From Methylomonas methanica (GTDB lineage Bacteria; Pseudomonadota; Gammaproteobacteria; Methylococcales; Methylomonadaceae): a DNA stretch of 64,000 nucleotides. The position numbers and the translations under genes are program-made. The DNA lies in contig NZ_LUUG01000049.1 in assembly GCF_001644035.1 (NCBI RefSeq), positions 62,001-126,000 on the forward strand, in the 5' to 3' direction. Shown here piece after piece: positions 28,120-36,737 of the stretch (position 1 is its first letter; every line of letters starts with the position of its first letter). The notes under the pieces are model-generated. The model made no database searches. It had not been told where the DNA came from and saw only the letters and a program-made list of their open reading frames with translations.

Positions 28120-28836
28120 GTGTTTGCTCGCATACCTTTTCGCCAATCGACCCTCTCACAGCTAAGTGGCCTCGCCTCGTTCCAGCCGGTTTCCTACAAA
28201 CCATCGACCCGAACGGTAATCTCTAAAAACTTCGTCGATTTGACACGCATCTACGAAGATGGCGTGAACCTTTGCTTAATAGAACGACCGTTGCCTGCGG
28301 CCATTGAAAGCTTTATCAACCAAGCCTCGAAGCAATTTGGCAAGTTGGAACTGAGTCAGCCGGTGAATCCCGATCAGTTTGATTTTGCCAGCCTCTGGCC
28401 GCAAGCCAGCCACACCCAAGGTTACCGCGCATGGCTGGAGGACGTCGAGCTCTTGACCTCCGCATTCTGCGAACTCTTCGGATTGAAACAGGCCGGCTTG
28501 CGCCTGCGGACTTTACAAAACGCCATGTGTCCGCGCTTTCATGTTGATCGGGTGCCCGCGCGGATGATTTGTAGTTATGGCGGCATCGGCACCGAATGGT
28601 TGCCGGAATACGCCCTGGACAGACAAAAACTGGGTATGGGCAGCTGCGGTTTGCCGGATGACCAGTCCGGCCTGATAACTGACGCCACTGCGATTCGGCG
28701 CATGCCGGCCTATGCGGTCGGTTTGATGAAGGGCGAAGCCTGGGAAGGTAACGAAGGCCAAGGTTTTGTGCATCGGTCGCCGACACCCACCGCCGTGCAA
28801 CCGAAGCGCCTCGTGCTGACATTGGACATGCTGTGA
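28120..28836 (+). CDS. DUF1826 family protein
   Basis: 238 residues, GTG start. Recognisable family stretches are ARIYEDGVNLCLIERPLP-like (here TRIYEDGVNLCLIERP), CPRFHVDRVPARMICSYGG with a conserved Cys-His pair, and GTEWLPE. DUF1826 genes recur next to COG0523 and ZIP genes in Zur regulons; their biochemistry is not established. The HxD-like CPRFHVD could be a metal site, as in 2-oxoglutarate oxygenase folds, but I would not assert it. The fhcA start is 10 nt downstream. Confidence 0.85.
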   Translation: MFARIPFRQSTLSQLSGLASFQPVSYKPSTRTVISKNFVDLTRIYEDGVNLCLIERPLPAAIESFINQASKQFGKLELSQPVNPDQFDFASLWPQASHTQGYRAWLEDVELLTSAFCELFGLKQAGLRLRTLQNAMCPRFHVDRVPARMICSYGGIGTEWLPEYALDRQKLGMGSCGLPDDQSGLITDATAIRRMPAYAVGLMKGEAWEGNEGQGFVHRSPTPTAVQPKRLVLTLDML

Positions 28837-28846
28837 GGGCTGGAAA

Positions 28847-30592
28847 TTGTTGATCAAGTTAGCAGGCGGACACATTTACGATCCCACGCAAAACCGGCAG
28901 GGAGAACCCGGCGATCTATTTATCCGCGATGGCTTGATCACGTCCGATCCGGGCCCGAACGCCAAATTCGATCAGGTGTACGACTTATCCGGGCATATCG
29001 TGATGGCCGGTGCGGTGGATATTCACACCCATATTGCCGGCGGCAACGTCAACACCGCACGGCTGCTGTTACCCGAACAGCACCGCAACCATGTCGCGCG
29101 GCGGTTGCGGACCGCCTGCAATCTGGCCATAGTGCCAGCGTCTAAATACACTCACGGCGGACATGTGGATCATCCGTTTAGCAACGCGAAGTGGTCTACC
29201 ACCGATACCGGCTACCGTTACGCGCGGATGGGTTATACCACGGTCGTCGAGCCGGCCATGTTGCCGGTCAATGCGCTGGATGTGCATTTACAGATGGCCG
29301 ATATTCCCATTCTGGACACTGCGGCACTGGCGATACTGGGAAATGACGATTTACTGCTGCGTTTGATGCGAGCCAAGGCCAGTCAGAACCAGATCAACGA
29401 TTACGTGGCCTGGACCTTACACGCCACCCGCGCCTTGGGCCTGAAAGTCATCAATGCCGGCGGTGCCAATGCCTTTAAAAGCAACGCCCGCCAATTCGAT
29501 TTGGATGACGTCGTACCAGACTACGGCGTCAGTTCCCGGCAGATTCTGCAAACCTTGCAAACCGCCGTCTGCCAGCTCGGTGTGCCGCACCCGGTGCACG
29601 TGCATTGCAACAACTTAGGCATTCCCGGCAATGTCGATACCATCGTCGCCACCATGGAAGCCGCGCAAGGTTTGCCGATGCACCTGGCGCACGTGCAGTT
29701 TTACGCCTACGGCAACGAAGGCGCCAAGGGCTTTTCCTCGGCGGCTGCGCAACTTCTGGAGGCCTTCAACCGCCACCTCAACATCACCATGGATGTCGGC
29801 CAAGTGCTGTTTGGTCAGACCGTAACCATTTCCGGTGACGTCATCGCGCAATACAGTCGCCACGCTGACGCCAGCCCCAACAAATGGGTGATGTGGGATG
29901 CCGAGCGTGAAGGTTCCGGTGGCGTGGTGCCTTATCGCTACCGCGAAGCCAGCTTCGTCAACACCCTGCAATGGGCGATTGGTCTGGAACTGTTTTTGCT
30001 GGCCGACGCGCCGGAGCGGCTGTTTTTCACCACCGATCATCCCAACGGCGCACCGTTTACCGCCTACCCCGAATTGATCCGGCTGCTGATGGACGCCGAT
30101 TACCGGCAAGCCTATATGGCGCGCTTGAACCAAGAAGCGCTGGCGATGACCTTGCTGCCAAACCTGAAACGAGAATTTACCTTAACCGAAATCGCGACCA
30201 TGACCCGGAGTGCCGCTGCGAAATTGCTGGGCTTACACGACCGAGGCCATCTGGCACCGGGGGCTATTGCCGATATTGCCGTCTACAACCCGCAAGGCGT
30301 GGGCACATGCGACCGGCTGACGGGGGCGTTTGCCGCCCGTCCGCAAGCCAATATCGCTGCCATGTTCGCCAACGCGGCGCTGCTGTTTAAAAACGGCGAA
30401 CTGGTGGTAAGAGACGGCTGCGTCGTGGCGCGCCCGGCCGGTCGCGCCCAAGTGCTGCAACCGAATTACGATGCCGGCATCACCCGGACCGTACAAGATC
30501 ATTTCAACCGTTTCTACAGCTTGAAACTCAGCAATTTCGCAGTCAACGACGCCGACTTTGCCGAGCAGGCCCGGTTTCGAGTGCACGGCTGA
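28847..30592 (+). CDS. fhcA: Formylmethanofuran dehydrogenase subunit A, encoded in the zinc operon
   Basis: 581 residues (TTG start at 28847 or 28850). FhcA/FwdA is an amidohydrolase-fold metal enzyme that hydrolyses formyl-methanofuran (formyltransferase/hydrolase complex Fhc) in the tetrahydromethanopterin pathway, or makes it in reverse. Metal ligands look kept: DIHTHIAGG (His60, His62), KVINAGGANAFK (Lys candidate for carboxylation), VHVHCNNLG, LAHVQFYAYG and TTDHPNGAPF (Asp). The stretches RHADASPNKWVMWD and ASFVNTLQWAIGLELFLL match bacterial FhcA. The usual partners fhcB, fhcC and fhcD are absent. It is placed between DUF1826 and folE2 in a Zur-marked operon. It may be a paralogue or the only copy; that needs the genome. 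Confidence 0.88.
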   Translation: MLIKLAGGHIYDPTQNRQGEPGDLFIRDGLITSDPGPNAKFDQVYDLSGHIVMAGAVDIHTHIAGGNVNTARLLLPEQHRNHVARRLRTACNLAIVPASKYTHGGHVDHPFSNAKWSTTDTGYRYARMGYTTVVEPAMLPVNALDVHLQMADIPILDTAALAILGNDDLLLRLMRAKASQNQINDYVAWTLHATRALGLKVINAGGANAFKSNARQFDLDDVVPDYGVSSRQILQTLQTAVCQLGVPHPVHVHCNNLGIPGNVDTIVATMEAAQGLPMHLAHVQFYAYGNEGAKGFSSAAAQLLEAFNRHLNITMDVGQVLFGQTVTISGDVIAQYSRHADASPNKWVMWDAEREGSGGVVPYRYREASFVNTLQWAIGLELFLLADAPERLFFTTDHPNGAPFTAYPELIRLLMDADYRQAYMARLNQEALAMTLLPNLKREFTLTEIATMTRSAAAKLLGLHDRGHLAPGAIADIAVYNPQGVGTCDRLTGAFAARPQANIAAMFANAALLFKNGELVVRDGCVVARPAGRAQVLQPNYDAGITRTVQDHFNRFYSLKLSNFAVNDADFAEQARFRVHG

Positions 30593-30636
30593 AACACGAG
30601 TGTTCCCAACAACACCTGAATAGTTAAAACAAACCT

Positions 30637-31425
30637 ATGAGCCCCATCGAAGATATTCAAGGCCGGCCCGACACCCGGCGGATTGCCATCGACAAAGTCG
30701 GTATCAAAGACATTCTGCATCCGATCAGAGTTAAAGATAAAAGCTGCGGCGAACAGCGCACCATCGCGCATTTTGATATGTACGTGAATCTGCCGCACGA
30801 CTTCAAAGGCACCCATATGTCCCGTTTCGTGGAAATATTGAATAATCACGACCGGGAAATCAGCATTGCCTCATTTCCGACAATGCTGCAAGAAATGCTG
30901 GCCAAACTGGAAGCCGAATCCGGCTATATCGAGATGCGTTTTCCGTACTTCATCGATAAAGCCGCCCCGGTCAGCGGCGTACGCAGCCTAATGGATTATC
31001 AAGTCAGTTTCATCGGCGAAATCGATAAGACCGGCTGCCGCATCAAAGTGAAGGTGGTGGTGCCGGTGACCAGTTTGTGTCCGTGCTCCAAGGAAATTTC
31101 CGAACGCGGTGCGCATAATCAACGCTCCCACGTTAGCGTAACGGTGGAGACAAAGGCGTTTATCTGGCTTGAAGAACTGATCACGCTGGTCGAAGCCGAA
31201 GCCTCCTCGCAAATCTATGGCCTGTTGAAGCGCCCGGACGAAAAATACGTCACCGAGTATGCCTATGACCACCCCAAATTCGTCGAAGACATGGTGCGCG
31301 ATGTAGCCGCCCGCTTGAACGCGGAGCCACGAATCATCAGCTACCGCGTCGAATCGGAAAACTTCGAATCTATCCATAATCACTCGGCTTATGCGCTGAT
31401 ACAACGCGTTAACGCCCCATCCTGA
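30637..31425 (+). CDS. folE2: GTP cyclohydrolase IB, zinc-independent
   Basis: 262 residues. It makes dihydroneopterin triphosphate from GTP for folate and pterin synthesis. The T-fold core is visible, with the family motif [19 protein letters not shown] holding the active-site Cys. FolE2 does not need zinc (it uses Mn or other metals), unlike FolE, and is a classic Zur-regulon member that replaces FolE during zinc starvation. Its 44-nt distance from fhcA fits the same operon. Pterins are also precursors of methanopterin, giving a second link to C1 metabolism. Confidence 0.95.
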   Translation: MSPIEDIQGRPDTRRIAIDKVGIKDILHPIRVKDKSCGEQRTIAHFDMYVNLPHDFKGTHMSRFVEILNNHDREISIASFPTMLQEMLAKLEAESGYIEMRFPYFIDKAAPVSGVRSLMDYQVSFIGEIDKTGCRIKVKVVVPVTSLCPCSKEISERGAHNQRSHVSVTVETKAFIWLEELITLVEAEASSQIYGLLKRPDEKYVTEYAYDHPKFVEDMVRDVAARLNAEPRIISYRVESENFESIHNHSAYALIQRVNAPS

Positions 31426-31435
31426 CGGAGATCTG

Positions 31436-32431
31436 ATGAACGCCAACCCCAAACGCAACTACCCCGTGCCGGTGACCATTCTCACCGGCTTTCTCGGCGC
31501 CGGCAAAACCACTTTGTTGAACCGCATTCTCAGCGAAGACCACGGCAAACGGATTGCGGTGATTGAAAATGAATTCGGCGAAGCCGGTATCGACAACGAG
31601 TTGTTAGTGCAAGCCGACGAACAAATTGTCACCATGAACAATGGCTGTATTTGTTGTAGTGTGCGTGGCGATTTGGTGCGCATCCTCGGCGAACTCAGTG
31701 ACGGCCGCGAATCGGGAGAACTCCAGCTTGACCGGGTCATCATCGAAACCACCGGATTGGCGGACCCGGCCCCCGTTGCGCAAACATTCTTTATCGACGA
31801 AAACATTGCCGAAAACTACAAGCTGGACGCGATCATCACCGTCGTCGATGCCGTGCATGCCCATCAACAACTGCAAGAACACCACGAAGCGCAAGAGCAA
31901 GTCGGCTTTGCCGACCGTATCCTGCTATCGAAAACCGACCTCCAGGAACCGGAAATTGTGGCAGACCTGGAGAGCCGGTTGCGCGCGATGAACCCCAGAG
32001 CGCCGATAAAACACGTGCATTTCGGCAAGACCGAACTGCGCGATATTCTGGATATTGACGGTTTCAATCTGGACGACATCCTGAAAATCGAACCGGACTT
32101 TCTGGAGGACGTCAGCCACGAACATGAAGACGATATCAGTTCATTCGTGTTTCGCACCAACCGCGAACTCGACGCGGCCCGTATACTGGCCTTTCTGAAC
32201 ATCATGATCCGCGACTACGGCAACGACTTACTCCGCTACAAAGGCATTCTCAACATCGCCGGCTGCGCGGAAAAAGTGATTTATCAAGGCGTGCATATGC
32301 TGATGACCGAGACTTTCGGCAACCCGTGGCAAGCCGATGAAACGCGGGAATCGAGTATGGTCTTTATCGGTCGCAACCTGCCCAAGGAGGATATGCTGGA
32401 GGCCTTGGCTTCATGCCGGGTCGGCGTGTAG
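31436..32431 (+). CDS. COG0523 GTPase metallochaperone (YjiA/YeiR-type)
   Basis: 331 residues, ATG 10 nt after folE2. Walker [10 protein letters not shown], CxCC motif NGCICCSVRGDL, Mg motif ETTGLADP and guanine specificity SKTDL. A HEHEDDISSF stretch offers an extra metal-binding site. The C-terminal CobW_C domain ends normally. It is a different subgroup from the zigA-like gene at 25873. The gap of 180 bp to the next gene suggests the operon ends here. Client enzyme unknown; FolE2 or FhcA are candidates from position. Confidence 0.9.
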   Translation: MNANPKRNYPVPVTILTGFLGAGKTTLLNRILSEDHGKRIAVIENEFGEAGIDNELLVQADEQIVTMNNGCICCSVRGDLVRILGELSDGRESGELQLDRVIIETTGLADPAPVAQTFFIDENIAENYKLDAIITVVDAVHAHQQLQEHHEAQEQVGFADRILLSKTDLQEPEIVADLESRLRAMNPRAPIKHVHFGKTELRDILDIDGFNLDDILKIEPDFLEDVSHEHEDDISSFVFRTNRELDAARILAFLNIMIRDYGNDLLRYKGILNIAGCAEKVIYQGVHMLMTETFGNPWQADETRESSMVFIGRNLPKEDMLEALASCRVGV

Positions 32432-32611
32432 ACAAACGTCACTGATGATCGCGGCAGCAAGCCAGCCCCTGCCTGTCGTTAGCGTTCATGTTTAAAAATC
32501 AGGCATAATTCGCCATTACACCTATGCCCCGTCCGAATGGGTAAACCAAACTTGAATTAGCTTGGGGCAAGTATACGCAGCTTTTAATACGGAACGGGCG
32601 ACCACATTAAT

Positions 32612-33592
32612 ATGACCGATCCACACAAAATCCCCGTCATCGTCCTCACCGGCTTCCTCGGCAGCGGCAAAACCACCTTGCTGAACCGTCTGCTTGCGAA
32701 CAATCCCAAAACCGCGGTAATCATCAACGAATTCGGCGCCACCCCCATCGATCAGGATTTACTGGAACAAACCGGTATGCCGTTGACGACTCTGGCCGGC
32801 GGCTGTTTGTGCTGCCAGATTAAGGGCACGCTGGCACCCACTTTAAAAAACCTGTGGATGGCGTGGGATCAGGCCGAAACCAAACCCTTCGAACGGATGA
32901 TTATCGAAGCCAGCGGCCTGGCCAGCCCGGAACCGATTCTGGATACGCTTTTGCGCGAGCGCTGGCTGGCCAGCCGTTATCATTTGCAAAGCGTAATCAC
33001 CACCTTGGCAATACCCTCGGCTGCGGCGCAACTGGATAGTTTTGCCGAAGCCCGCGCGCAGGTGGCGTGGGCCGATACTTTGTTACTAACTCATGCCGAC
33101 TTGAGCGATGCGGACCAGCAAGCCGCGCTGGAAACGCACTTGCAAGCTCTGGCGCCCGCCACCCCCAGACAGACATCAGGGGCAAGAGACTTCAGCGTGG
33201 AAAGCTTGCTGCATAACTCAGGCCCAATGTTGCGCCGCTTGCCTGATGACGGCCCGTTACCCGCTCACAACTTTCGCAGTATCTCGCTGCTTTTTGAGCA
33301 AGTTCTGCCCTGGCAGCAACTGCAAACCATCCTCCACGAGCTGTTGGCCCGCCATCCCCTAGATTTACTCCGAATAAAAGGCGTGGTTTATCTTGCCGAA
33401 CAGACCGAACCGATGATCATCCAGGCAGCCAGCATTCGACTTTATCCACCTAGCCCATTAGTTTCCAGAGCGGCGGACGACGGTCGCGGCCGGCTGGTAT
33501 TCATCGTTAATGGCGATCCAACGGCACTTGCCAAGGATCTAAACACTGCTTTTGCTCCGCTGCTTAAAACGAACGCCATCAAGCTGCACTGA
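32612..33592 (+). CDS. COG0523 GTPase metallochaperone (third copy in locus)
   Basis: 326 residues. Walker A GFLGSGKTT, metal motif GGCLCCQIKGTL, switch segment EASGLASPEP. The guanine-specificity region is atypical (THADL rather than xKxD), and the C-terminal domain is shorter and more divergent. It has its own 180-bp upstream region with no Zur box, so it may be independently expressed. It is followed by an inverted-repeat element. Confidence 0.85.
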   Translation: MTDPHKIPVIVLTGFLGSGKTTLLNRLLANNPKTAVIINEFGATPIDQDLLEQTGMPLTTLAGGCLCCQIKGTLAPTLKNLWMAWDQAETKPFERMIIEASGLASPEPILDTLLRERWLASRYHLQSVITTLAIPSAAAQLDSFAEARAQVAWADTLLLTHADLSDADQQAALETHLQALAPATPRQTSGARDFSVESLLHNSGPMLRRLPDDGPLPAHNFRSISLLFEQVLPWQQLQTILHELLARHPLDLLRIKGVVYLAEQTEPMIIQAASIRLYPPSPLVSRAADDGRGRLVFIVNGDPTALAKDLNTAFAPLLKTNAIKLH

Positions 33593-33902
33593 TTTAGCTT
33601 GACCGGCTATAAGCGCTGGGCCAAAGCCTTTACCAAGTTGGCAACTTCGCTTGATCACTCCGTGAAATTTGCGACCCCATCCTGTTATTAACCCGCCCCC
33701 CAAATGCCCTGGCTTCGTCATTCCCGCGAAGGTGGGAGTCGTCAGACCCCTTGGCGAATAGATTGTAGCTGCCGGGCTCCCGTCTTCGCGGGAGCGGCGA
33801 TATTTACGGGCCGGGTGAATAAACAAATCATTCGCCTGCTTGGTCTATCCTTAAAAATAAAAACAATCCATTCAGCCCGGCACGCCCTCAGCAGATTACC
33901 CC
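33593..33902. other. Intergenic region holding a MITE-like element
   Basis: 310 bp between the third COG0523 gene and the chemoreceptor. Most of it is the repeat at 33685-33822. The rest shows no ORF or clear promoter. Confidence 0.6.
33685..33822. repeat. MITE-like inverted-repeat element, copy A
   Basis: 138 bp bounded by TTATTAACCCG and CGGGTGAATAA (imperfect terminal inverted repeats). Inside, two short hairpin arms read ATTCCCGCGAAGGTGGGA and GGGCTCCCGTCTTCGCGGGAGC. Copy B (39978-40095) is the same element in opposite orientation. Confidence 0.8.
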
Positions 33903-36017
33903 ATGCGCAAAAATTCAATTTTATCGAAATTGTTGGTGCAGAACGCCGCCAGTATGGCGATTATCGTGTTGGCGATTGTCGGTTTCGGTTGGTACAGCGC
34001 GCGCCAAACTCAGGAAAAAATCGGCGCGGCAATCACGCCGGCTATCGAATCGGCAGCACGCTATCGCATGGAATCGGCAGCCTTGCAGGTAGTCCAGCCT
34101 TTGCAGGCCATTTTTCAAAGCGCATATACCGTCAATCGGTTTCATGCGCTGGCGACATTGGATGCCCGACAAAAGGCTTTGGCCGGCACGCCGGCAATGC
34201 GCGAACACGTAAATCAAATCGTGCGGCAATCTACGGAGGCATCGCCCAGCGTGTTATCGACTTATGTGACCGCCGAACTAAACGGCTTCGACAATGCCGA
34301 TGCCCATTATGTCGGCGACGAAAAGTCGGGTTCCAGCGCCAGCGGCCGCTACTCGCCTTATTGGGTGCGCGACGAACACGGTCAGATCAGCTCCGTGCAA
34401 GAAGGCGAAAACGTGATCACCGACGAAACGCCGCAAGTCGCCCATCCGCTGAACTGGTGGTACACCTGCCCGAAACTGACGCGCAACACCTGTGTGGTGG
34501 ATCCTTATCTTTATGAAGGCGTGTTGATGGCGTCGGTGGTCAATCCGATTCTGGACGGCGACAACTATGTCGGCGGTGCCGGAACAGACGTGGGCCTGGG
34601 TTTTTTAAGCAAAACCATCGGCGAAGCCAATTCAGGCATTTATGCCGGTCAGGGCAGAATTTTATTGATTAGCCAGGCCGGCGTGATTGCCGGCGATAGC
34701 CGCTTGCAAGAACTGGCAACAGCGGCACAATCGGCGTTGGCCGATCACTATCGCTTGATCGAGAACAGCATTCGCGATAGTTCCACGCATTTCTCCATCG
34801 CCAGCGACGCCGGCAAGGTTTACATCGTCCTGCCTTTTAAACTAGCCGAAGGCGCCTCGACATGGGCGGTGTATATGGAGATGCCGATAGCGGTGGTACT
34901 GGCGGAACAACAAGCGGTGGAACAGCTACTGGATAATCAACGCAACGTCACGGTGACCGGCCAGATAGGTGTTGCGGCTGCCATAGTCGCTGTGGCAATG
35001 TTGCTGGCCTGGAACGTACTCGGCCGCTTGATAAACCCCTTGAAACAAGTGGCGACCAACGTGCGGACCATCACGGAAAGCAACGATTTAACCAAAGCCT
35101 TACCGGTTGCGTCGCATGACGAAGTGGGTGAACTAGCCGGCGACTTGAATATTCTGTTCGATAAATTGCGCCTGCTGATTAACCAAATAAAAGCCTCCTC
35201 GAAAACCGTAAACTTATCGTCCGCCCTATCCTCCAAAATCAATGCCGACAATGCCCAACGCTTGTCCATGCAAAAACGCGAGATGCAACAAGTGGTGTCG
35301 GCTATGGCGGAAATGGCGGTCAGCGCTAATGACATTGCCGAGCATGCGCAAAGCGCGCAATCGTCAACGGCAAACGCAATGCAATCGGTGCTGAAAGGTT
35401 GCGATGTGGTCCAGGCCAGCACTGTAAAAATTGCGTCGCTGTCGGAGAATATCGGCCAGGCCATTCGGGTAATCGAAGATATGCGCCTGGAAAGTACAAA
35501 CATCACCGCTATCGTCGACACCATCAGCGGTATCGCCGATCAGACCAATTTGCTGGCTTTGAACGCGTCAATCGAGGCGGCGCGGGCCGGCGATCAAGGC
35601 CGGGGATTTGCGGTGGTAGCCGACGAAGTCAGACATCTGGCGAGATCCGTCCAGGACGCCACCCATGAAATCAACAAAATGGTGAACAGCTTAATCAGCA
35701 AAACCGGTAAAGCGGTCGAGGTTATTTCAATAGGACGGCAACGCATGGACGAAACCGTCGCCCTATCCAATGCCGCTGAGGAGGCTTTGTTTATCATCAA
35801 CGACTCGGTCAACCGCATCAGCGACATGAACAAGCACATCGCCGCAGCCGTAAAGGAACAAAGCCATGTCACCCAAAATCTGGATAAAAACTTAAATATC
35901 ATAGGCGACGTGATTGTCGAGTTGGTGGAAAGCGGCACTGCGGCGCATACCGCCAGCAGCGAGCTGAACCAACAGGCGGCTTACTTACATGGTCAGGTGG
36001 AGCAATTTCGGAGTTAA
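33903..36017 (+). CDS. Methyl-accepting chemotaxis protein with double-Cache sensor
   Basis: 704 residues: TM1 (about 12-30), a 300-residue periplasmic region with Cache-type pattern (YSPYWVRDEHG; NWWYTCPKLTRN; LLISQAGVIAGDSR), TM2 (about 357-380), HAMP (PLKQVATNVRTIT), then the signalling domain with [17 protein letters not shown] and [14 protein letters not shown]. The periplasmic part has a Cys pair (WYTCP...RNTCVVD). Ligand not known. Its start is preceded by the MITE element. Not linked to a che operon here. Confidence 0.9.
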   Translation: MRKNSILSKLLVQNAASMAIIVLAIVGFGWYSARQTQEKIGAAITPAIESAARYRMESAALQVVQPLQAIFQSAYTVNRFHALATLDARQKALAGTPAMREHVNQIVRQSTEASPSVLSTYVTAELNGFDNADAHYVGDEKSGSSASGRYSPYWVRDEHGQISSVQEGENVITDETPQVAHPLNWWYTCPKLTRNTCVVDPYLYEGVLMASVVNPILDGDNYVGGAGTDVGLGFLSKTIGEANSGIYAGQGRILLISQAGVIAGDSRLQELATAAQSALADHYRLIENSIRDSSTHFSIASDAGKVYIVLPFKLAEGASTWAVYMEMPIAVVLAEQQAVEQLLDNQRNVTVTGQIGVAAAIVAVAMLLAWNVLGRLINPLKQVATNVRTITESNDLTKALPVASHDEVGELAGDLNILFDKLRLLINQIKASSKTVNLSSALSSKINADNAQRLSMQKREMQQVVSAMAEMAVSANDIAEHAQSAQSSTANAMQSVLKGCDVVQASTVKIASLSENIGQAIRVIEDMRLESTNITAIVDTISGIADQTNLLALNASIEAARAGDQGRGFAVVADEVRHLARSVQDATHEINKMVNSLISKTGKAVEVISIGRQRMDETVALSNAAEEALFIINDSVNRISDMNKHIAAAVKEQSHVTQNLDKNLNIIGDVIVELVESGTAAHTASSELNQQAAYLHGQVEQFRS

Positions 36018-36148
36018 GTCGCATCGAAGCATAGCGCTATCGCATGGCCGTTTAATCGCAAATGAGTAACCCGCGCAAACCAAGAACCCGGCGGCTTTTT
36101 GTATTACCATAGCAGCGGGCGTTATCAAATTTATCCGGGAGGCGGCAT

Positions 36149-36619
36149 ATGCAAGGCGACAAACAAGTCATAACGTATTTAAACGAATTACTGGCGGGCG
36201 AACTAACAGCTATTGACCAGTACTTTATCCATTCCCGAATGTATGAAAACTGGGGCTTAAGCAAATTATACGAACGCATCAATCACGAAGTTCAAGACGA
36301 AACCAACCACGCCGATGCCTTGATCAAACGGATTTTGTTTCTGGAAGGCACCCCGGATTTATCCAAGCGCGAACCGCTGGCAGTCGGTACGAACGTGCCG
36401 GAAATGCTGAAAAACGATTTGGCGGTCGAATATAAGGTGGTTACGGATTTGCGCAAAGTGATCGCCTATTGCGAAAGCGTACGCGATTACCAAACCCGGG
36501 AAATTCTGGAAGTGATGCTGGACGACACCGAGGAAGATCACGCTCATTGGCTGGAACAACAATTGGGCCTGATCGACATCATCGGTTTGCCAAATTATCT
36601 ACAATCGCAAATGTCCTGA
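36149..36619 (+). CDS. bfr: Bacterioferritin subunit, haem-ligand Met replaced
   Basis: 156 residues, close to E. coli Bfr in length and sequence. Iron is oxidised at the di-iron site and stored as ferric mineral in a 24-mer. Ferroxidase ligands are intact: E18, E51, H54, E94, E128 and H131 (family E127/H130, shifted by one insertion). The haem-binding Met52 of E. coli is Thr52 here (DETNHAD), so this chain cannot form the usual bis-Met haem site. It may be the haem-free partner of a two-subunit bacterioferritin, as known in Pseudomonas and Neisseria. A terminator follows. Confidence 0.93.
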   Translation: MQGDKQVITYLNELLAGELTAIDQYFIHSRMYENWGLSKLYERINHEVQDETNHADALIKRILFLEGTPDLSKREPLAVGTNVPEMLKNDLAVEYKVVTDLRKVIAYCESVRDYQTREILEVMLDDTEEDHAHWLEQQLGLIDIIGLPNYLQSQMS

Positions 36620-36640
36620 CTCGGCAATTTGCTTAGCAAT

Positions 36641-36674
36641 AGCCGCCGTTTCTTTTAGTTACTGCGGCTTTTTT
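36641..36674 (+). terminator. Terminator after bfr
   Basis: AGCCGC and GCGGCT arms with a long loop, then TTTTTT, about 20 nt past the stop. Confidence 0.75.
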
Positions 36675-36737
36675 GTGTCCGCCGCTACCGGCATAAAACC
36701 TCACCAATCGTTCAGCGTTTCCCAAAGGCATTGGTTG

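Noticed and set aside
28847-30592. Reading the amidohydrolase in the zinc operon as a dihydroorotase (PyrC2)
   Set aside because: Zur operons often have PyrC2, but length (581) and internal motifs match bacterial FhcA throughout, not PyrC.
33704-34516. Plus-strand frame of 270 codons starting inside the repeat
   Set aside because: It overlaps the chemoreceptor in another frame and its translation is Arg/Gly-rich without domains.
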